Shown here in pieces: positions 57,355 through 64,000 of a stretch of 64,000 bases of DNA. Source of the DNA: Apoda limacodes (taxonomy: Eukaryota; Arthropoda; Insecta; Lepidoptera; Limacodidae); assembly GCA_946406115.1 (NCBI GenBank), contig OX291542.1:4116959-4180958 (forward strand). Direction: 5' to 3'. Position 1 is the first letter of the stretch. Every line of letters begins with the position of its first letter. The notes under the pieces are model-generated. The model saw only the letters and a program-made list of their open reading frames with translations. It did no database searches and was not told where the DNA came from. The position numbers were made by a program, and so were the translations under genes.

Positions 57355-57363
57355 TTTATATAT
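57355..57363 (-). promoter_or_regulatory. TATA box of gene 3
   Basis: On the minus strand TATATAAAG lies about 52 bp upstream of the ATG, the same distance class as in gene 2. Confidence 0.5.
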
Positions 57364-57859
57364 AGAAAAACTCTTTTGTTCTAATAAATTCATATTTAAC
57401 AAAAGCCTTTATATTAAGTTAAGTTATATTGTCTGAAAATTTAATTGTCATTGTGCTTATCACAATGTGCTATTATATTTTTTGTCCAATACAAAATGTT
57501 TTTGTAAAATACATAATAAATTTAATTATCATTTATTGTTTTTTTAATGCAATTAATAATGAAATAAAGAGCTTCAAGAATAGAAAACTATTATTCCTAA
57601 AGTAAGTCCTGTCATGCACTACGTCTCAAGACATTAAATGACTAATTAAATAATTAAGGAATTATCAGCTTTTAAACTATTTAACTTTGTGGCTAATAGG
57701 TATTTTGGAAACGTGAAAATGGAATTCCATCAAAAACATAAGATGTAGAAAAACTCAAGTCTTGCAACGCAGATCTACGGCAAATCGTCCAATCAACAAC
57801 TTATAAACATAAAGTGTTACCTTATTGCTCGATTACGAATAAAAAAACCCATTTACTGA

Positions 57860-58350
57860 GGTCCGACAATTCCAGAATACACCCATCATCACCATCTCCA
57901 AGAGTATTGGAATCCTTGATGTTGACATCTTCAGCGATATAAGTTTTTAAATTTTCGCGTTCCATTACTAATTTTAAAACGGGGTGAAAGGCGTCACTTT
58001 TTAATAAATAACTATGCGTTTGATTCCGTTAAATTTTTAAATCTTCGACGATTTTCGGTTCAGTTTAAAAAATATGAATTAACAGAGCGAAGCACAGTGC
58101 AAAAGTTGCTGCTTGTTACCATCTCACCGCTCGCCATCGGCAGGGAATTCATCCTCACACCTTAGAACCTAAATGGTCACGTACGGTGCGGTTTCAGAGG
58201 AACTTTCTTTCGCGAACGCTTAAGTTATGGGGTCCTGCAAGAAGGAAGTTATTAGATTTTTAAAGGGTCGTCATTGCGCGAGTGGCTGCGTGACTGCTTA
58301 CCATCATAAGCGGGACCGTTAGCTTGTTCACTAGCTTAGTAATATAAAAA
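57860..58350 (+). repeat. Family J LINE fragments (RT middle and 3' end)
   Basis: 57862-57945 (GGTCCGACAATTCCAGAATA, then GATGTTGACATCTTCAGCGA) matches 63697-63770. 58100-58345 matches the RT C terminus and 3' UTR seen at 47445-47620, with a poly-A-like end. The sequence between them is not homologous, so a deletion or replacement occurred. Confidence 0.7.
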
Positions 58351-58984
58351 AATTTATTAAGTATGGTGTTTCTGTTTTAAAAAAAAACCTTACTTTAACC
58401 ATTAGTAACTAGGAAGACTAAATTTTTCTGATAATATAAATATGATACGACGAACTATATTTATTGCCTAGAGGATAACAGTTGGTTACACAATATTGTT
58501 GCTAATATTTTGAGTTGTTTCCTGCTATCGGTAATCGAGAATAACGAGTATCTTTAACTCTCTACGTAAAATTAATATAACACTAAATACAGTGCAAGGT
58601 AAATTTTAAGTAACATTCGTTTTCACGTAGACGTTAGTATATAGGGATGGTGTCTTGGGGGTTCAACCCATGTTCAACCCCAACTTACTGAAAATTATTC
58701 CCTTACTACCATTTGTTAAGAGTTAAGTTAGTAAAACTTAAAGGGTTTTCGCCTTTCAGTTCTTCTATGTTGGTATGGTTTTTGTCAAAAAGTTTTACAA
58801 TAAAACAAATAAACCACCAGTTGTTTAATGCTTTAAACTGAACTAAATTGGTACCCATTTTGTCTGCTGGAAAAAAACAAACAATGTAAACCAATACACA
58901 CCCAGTACATTCTTGTTGGCCATCAAATATTACAGCCCTGTAAACAACTGCCTGATGTTTTTGTTTTGTGTCTACTGTTCGTTT
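58351..58984. other. Intergenic, no supported gene
   Basis: AT-rich; the minus-strand frame at 58894-58706 has no recognisable domain. Confidence 0.4.
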
Positions 58985-59622
58985 CTAGAGTTCCGTGCCT
59001 CAAACAGAAAAAAGAAAACCTTATATGACACTTTGTTTTCCGTCTGTCTGTCCTTCTGTATTCTTCTTCAGGAAATAAATCAAGCTTAAAGTCTTTCAAA
59101 TAATATAATACGGCCTTTTTTGTCATATATTTTGGCATTCACAAATAAATTAAAACCTATGGGGTAGCACTTTCCGTTATAGAATCTTAAAATTTTACAT
59201 TAAGCAAGGTCTTACATTACAAATATTGGAAAAAATCCCATATGGGCTTATTTGTAGTTATAACACAGTAAAAAAGTTTTTCTGTCGGTCTGTCTAGACC
59301 ATTTTACTGAAAATCGCGTGGAGGTATCAAGTTGAAACTAATATCAAATACTAAAGTCTACGGTCACTTAAAGTTGTAAAAAAAAACAAGCTTGCAAGTC
59401 AATTAAATAAATTGAGATAATACATTAATGTCTAGAATCATGAAATTTGACAAGAAGCAAGACAGAAGTTACATCACAAATATACGAAAAAAATCCAAAA
59501 ACTAATAATTAAGGCAAAAACCTGTGAAACTTAATCTCATGATGGAAGAACTATCTACACATAATAAGCTAGTACGGAACCCGCGCGCGAGACAGACTCG
59601 TACTTGGCCGGTTTTTTTTTAT
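58985..59622 (+). repeat. Long lepidopteran interspersed repeat (GTTCCGT...CTTGGCCGG)
   Basis: It starts AGAGTTCCGTGCCTCAAACA, then CTGTCTGTCC and CGCGTGGAGGTATCAAG, and ends TACGGAACCCGCGCGCGAGA, followed by a CTTGGCCGGTTTTTTTTT tail. It is a longer relative of 42385-42560. Head and tail are imperfect inverted versions of GGTTCCGTA. No coding capacity. Confidence 0.6.
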
Positions 59623-59906
59623 CACCTAAGTCCTGACTTTTGACAACAATCCCAATACCAATCGGACGGCAATCTTAAAATACCAAATACAATAAAAAAT
59701 ACATAAAAACAAAATGGAATGTAGGTACGTAAAACAAAACTCATGATACAAAAAACAAAGCGTTTTTTCAAATCTTTAATTCGAGTGAATCCAAGAACAC
59801 TTTAATTCAGGTAAAAATGAATAGCTACAAAAATCCTTAGAAACAGTTAGTAAATGTTATAGTTCTGCTAAATTAGAAATAAACGAGCATAAATAAATTA
59901 ATTGAA

Positions 59907-60877
59907 ATGAGTAATTATAACTATGAACGATTTGAATCTAAAACACGTGAATCAACATGGAACATAGAACTACAGAAACCCAGTTTGACAGTAGTCAATC
60001 AATCATGTGCATTGCAACCCTTGTCACCAAATAAAGAGCAGAGTCAAGCTATTATTGTGCGTACCAGTATAACTCCTGTACATCCCACTCAACTTCAGGG
60101 AAGTGTTTTTGTGGATCAGGACTCACCGCAGTGCCACAATGAAGATAAAAAAACTATAATGTTCTCCGATAGAGTTGGTATTGAGTTAGATCATATTTTC
60201 AATGATAAATCGAACCATACTGTTCTAAACATATTATGTAACCCCGATACTACATACAGGCGAATTGTGAACTCAATAGCTGGCAGGAAATATGATAATT
60301 ATATTATTTGTAGGCAATTGTTTTGAGTTAAAAAGCGGGACCTAATTAAATCTTATGATTTACTCTCAAATTTAGGAGTCAAAAAAAAAGTTATTTGCCC
60401 TTTTCTTTTTTCAAAAAGACTATCGTATAAACAAAACCAACATATCCATAAATTAAATAATGTGTTGTAAAAATAATAATTATTATTTGTTTAACATAAA
60501 TAAATTTATATCCAGTTTTATATTGAATAAAGGTACATTGTATCTATCTAAGTATTGTAAGCAACGACTGACTACTTTGAAAGCATATGAATATTTTCAA
60601 CTCTTCTGTAGATACTGTTAGTAGCGTTACTAATAGTAAGGTGGCTCTTAATACTTTAAACTGAGTTTAGTGACAAACAGGATGCATAATGTACTCAAAT
60701 TATTTCATCAAAATATTCAAGGCTTCCTTGGCAAAGAATCACATATTGAATTATTTATTCAAAAATTCAATATAGACATCTTATGTATAACAGAACACTG
60801 GTTAAAATCACATGAGGCGTTTTTAAATATTAAAAATGTTCAGGTTTCAAGTTGTTACAACAGACAAAATTTTAAGA
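59907..60877 (+). pseudogene. LINE 5' part: ORF1-like frame and endonuclease start
   Basis: 59907-60326 is a 139-codon frame (MSNYNYERFESKTRESTWNI), polar and Ser/Thr/Gln-rich, taken as a partial ORF1 because of what follows. 60670-60877 reads KLFHQNIQGFLGKESHIE and IDILCITEHWLKSHE, the first acidic motif of an AP-type endonuclease, with NIQG in place of the usual N. It is cut at about 60878 by the family J copy. The clade is not resolved. Confidence 0.6.
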
Positions 60878-63800
60878 GAGGTAGGGCACTGCAAGTACTC
60901 GCTCGAATAAGCTGCCGAACGAATAAAGCGGGGCATAGCGAGTACTTGCTCGAATGAGCGGCCCGAACTGGAGAAGAACCTCCACCTAACAGAAAACCGC
61001 AGCCACAATAACACTAACATTGAGTAGTGTTGTGTTCCTGGCGTTGAGTAACGTTGCCAGAGCTCTCATTGAGGATTCGCTGCGCGGACAGCGGAGGACC
61101 GGCGGTGCTTGTTGCTGTCATTGCTCGGCGTAGACGCGGCTTGCTGGTCAGGAAGACGTGATGAAACGGCTGAGCGCTGGCCGCCCGCAGGTTGAACGGG
61201 TTCTCGAACCCAGGGATCACTTAATCTCCGCCCTGGGAGGCTGATCCGCCAGCGTAAAGTCTCTGAAGTGGTAGTCGTGCCGGAGAAGGAGACCAGAGTG
61301 GACCCGGCTACTACAATAAAGGGGGATCAGGGGCCCATCCGCCCGCCGTGCCAGCAACCGTATCATCTGTGTTAAGCTAAGACAGTCTAAGTACCACACC
61401 TTTTTGTCTTCTAAGCTGTCTGTGCAGTGTATCCTCATACTTAGTCTTAGTAACTTCATTAAAAAAGGCCAGAAATAGAAAAAAGAAAAGAGTTTACAGC
61501 GGCTACTCCATCCACATATAACCTGGATTTTTGCAATATCAGGGGTATTCACGCAAATCTTAACGCAGTCCACCACCACCTCGAGACTGCGCAGCCGACC
61601 ATTCTTTTTCTAACGGAGACACAGATATCCTGCCCGGCCGACACATAATACCTTCATTATCCCGGCTACAAACTCAAGCATAATTTTTAAAGCCGTGCCG
61701 GTGTATGTATGTTCTTCCGGGATGATATCTGCTGTCGCCGCCTTCATAGCATTGAAGACAGGGACCTGTCGATATTGTGGGTGCGCGTAGATCACGGCAG
61801 CCACACTCGTATCAATGCGTGCCTATACAGGTCTCATAGCGGTGACACAGTCGTAACTTGACTCTTCACGCACCTGAGTTTGACGACTGACAAAGTTCTA
61901 TAGCAATATCCCACAGCAGAACTAGTCATTTTGGGAGACTTTAACGCCCACCATCGTTAGTGGCTAAGTTCTCGAACCAATAACTATGCAGGGATATCTG
62001 CTCATGTATTGGCTCTGAGCTATGGAATCTCTCAGCTGGTACTTTCTCCAACGAGAATACCAGATATACAGGACCATACGAGCTCCTTACTGGACCTTCT
62101 GCTGACTACACGTCCGGACGGATACTCCGTCTCAGTGGATGCGCCTCTTGGCTCCTCGGACCACTGTCTCGTTCGGACTCAAATGTCAACCCAATCCTTC
62201 TGTGCCAACTAATTGGCGTCATGTGCGGCACTATAAGTCGGCGGACTGGGATGGATTGCGAGAATTTTGTGCATCGTACCCGTGGAAGCAGCTCTGCTTT
62301 AGCTCAGATAATCCTGACGTCTGCGCAGCCGAAGTCACTCAGACAATCCTCGCTGGTATGGAATGTTTGATTCCTAACGTGCGAGTAGCTGCCCAAGTCA
62401 AAAAACGACCGTGGTTTAATAGGTCTTGCAGAGAAGCTAAAATTCTTAAGCAAACTGCGTATGAGGCTTGGACCACGGCTCGTAATAATAAGGATCCGAA
62501 TATTTCTGAGTTAAAACGCAAATTAAATTCTGCCTCGAGGTTCAGTAAGAAAGCAACTCCCAGAGCAAAATTCCAATTCATCGGCAAAATAGGTGGGTGA
62601 CTTGCGAGCTATCCTTCTGGGAGTCTTGCTCTCTGGTCGCTTACTAAAGCTGCTGAGGGGAACTTCTGCCAGTCGTCGTTACCACCACTGCGAAAGACCG
62701 ATGGTGACTTGGCCCATAGTGCAAAAGATAAAGCCGATTTATTGTGCAGTCTCTTTGCCTCCAACTCGAATATAAACGACGAAGGCGCTGTACCACCTAC
62801 TTAACCGTGGTACGGCAAGACCATGCCGGAAATCTCTATAACACAGCGAGAGGTCCGGCGGGCTTTGCTTTCCCCAGACGTTCATAAGTCGAGTGGGCCA
62901 GACGGTATACCAGCAGTGGTGCTTAAGCAGTGTGCTCCTGAGTTATGTCCTGTACTAGGCAATTTCTGTCTTCATGGAAGACTTCGAATGTGCACCCGGT
63001 GCCCAAAAAAGGCGATAGATCAGATCCATCGAATTACAGGCCTATCGATATTACCTCTCTCCTCTCCAAGGTTATGGAGCGTGTGATCAACACACAGGTT
63101 TTGAGATACCTAGAAAAACACCACCTGATCAGCGACCGTCAATATGGCTTTCGCCATGGTCGCTCGACTGGTGACCTACTAGTGTATCTCACATACCGAT
63201 GGGCACTAGCCATTGAGAGTCAGGGGGGGGGGCATTAGCATGTAGCCTAGACATAGCGAAGGCGTTCGATCGGGTCTGGTACCGGGGGTCCAGGGGTGGG
63301 GGTCTGGTTCTATCGAAGTTGCCACCGTACAGAGTGCCCGAGGGTTTGTGCAAATGGGTGGCTAGCTTTTTGTCCGGCAGACGCATACGAGCCGTAGTTG
63401 ACGGTAGTTGCTCTGATAGCATGGACATTAATGCTAGTGTCCCGCAAGGCTCTGTGCTGGCTCCTACGCTGTTTCTACTGCACATCAATGATATGTTGGA
63501 CATCAACAACATACATTGCTATGCAGATGACAGTACTACGTTCCGTTGTGGAGGAAAAACGTGAAGAACTTGTGTCTCAATTAGAGATCGGTCTGTCCAA
63601 GGTCTCTGACTGGGGACGTGAAAACTTGGTCCGATTCAACCCTTCAAAGACACAAGTCTGCGCGTTCACCGCTAAGAAAACCCCATTAAATTTGGTCCTA
63701 CAATTCCAGAACACTCCCCTCTCCATATCCAAGAGCATTGGGATCCTTGGTGTTGACATCTCCAGCGATGTTCAGTTCCGAGATCATTTGCTAGACAAGG

Positions 63801-64000
63801 TAAAGCTGGCGTCCAAAAAACTTGGTGTACTCAACAGAGAGAAGCAATACTTCACGTCGTGGCAAAGTTTGCTGCCTTACAAGTCGCAAGACCGGCCCCA
63901 TATGGAGTACTGCTGCCATCTCTGGGTGGGTGCACCCGGATACCAGCTTGGCCCTTTTGACTCGGTTCAACGACGGGCTGTGAGAATTGTCGACGATCCC
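60878..64000 (+). mobile_element. Family J LINE, longest copy, 5' complete and running off the window
   Basis: It begins AGAGGTAGGGCACTGCAAG, as copy 48205-49905 does. A GC-rich 5' region (61020-61360) is followed by a decayed endonuclease. Its LILGDF-like text is near 61930 and SQLVLSPTRIPDIQDH is at 62030, with GSSDHCLVRT (SDH pair) following. RT runs from 62823: VHKSSGPDGIPAVVL, NYRPIDITSLLSKVMERVIN, RQYGFRHGRSTGD, LDIAKAFDRVWY (motif A), SVPQGSVLAPTLFLLHINDM (motif B), CYADDST (motif C), ILGVDISSDVQFRDHL and PHMEYCCHLWVGAPGYQLG. At least six frame changes occur, one at a run of ten G near 63225. Jockey-superfamily by motif order. The 3' end is outside the window. Confidence 0.85.

Noticed and set aside
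1..64000. CRISPR arrays, bacterial operons, tRNA or rRNA genes
   Set aside because: No regularly spaced short repeats, Shine-Dalgarno-led gene runs or cloverleaf/rRNA signatures were seen; introns and LINEs show a eukaryotic genome.

Overview
This is an AT-rich, repeat-dense stretch of nuclear DNA from an insect, most likely a moth or butterfly. The lepidopteran call rests on several things. A LINE carries an ORF1 that resembles baculovirus FP25K, a type common in lepidopteran non-LTR elements. There are Jockey/CR1-superfamily and RTE elements, and an errantivirus fossil with an F-like envelope. There are also short interspersed repeats of lepidopteran type, with tails reading TACGGAACCCT or CTTGGCCGGTTTTT. 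No rRNA gene, tRNA gene, CRISPR array or bacterial operon was seen.

The main discovery is three small split genes, found by reading splice sites and exon phases. Each encodes a secreted protein, and most of their exons are too short to stand out as ORFs. All three share one layout. The signal peptide is split by a phase-0 intron. Exon 2 ends in phase 1, and the later internal introns are phase 1. Gene 1 (+, 10865-18000) encodes a leucine-rich protein of about 257 residues. Gene 2 (+, 38572-50058) encodes a Thr/Ser-rich, mucin-like protein built from tandemly duplicated 20-21-codon exons. Gene 3 (-, 52264-57303) encodes an Asn/Gly-rich protein with a distinct C-terminal domain. Genes 2 and 3 are convergent, and both have a TATA box 50-60 bp upstream of the ATG. 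Such architecture is what one expects of fast-evolving secreted proteins such as silk-gland, eggshell, salivary or seminal proteins; which of these applies is inference.

Layout. 1-4.3 kb: errantivirus integrase and envelope remnants, split by a reverse-strand LINE. 4.7-7.4 kb: element with long inverted repeats. 8.2-8.6 kb: degenerate minisatellite. 10.8-18 kb: gene 1, with repeat-filled introns. 20.2-22.2 kb: RTE LINE (-). 22.4-23.2 kb: repeat mosaic. 23.6-29.2 kb: Jockey LINE (-) with ORF1 and ORF2. 29.2-36.5 kb: LINE with FP25K-like ORF1 (+), itself split at 31835-35213 by a younger CR1/Jockey-superfamily LINE. 38.5-51 kb: gene 2, whose introns hold a zinc-finger, RLE-type LINE, pieces of a recurrent LINE family (called family J here) and a MITE with perfect 30-bp terminal inverted repeats. 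52.2-57.3 kb: gene 3, with MITEs and foldbacks in its introns. 57.8-64 kb: family J pieces, including a long 5'-complete copy that runs off the end.

The LINE and errantivirus copies show frameshifts, stops or deletions, so none looks active. The window reads as a TE-inflated intronic and intergenic region around a few small secretory genes.
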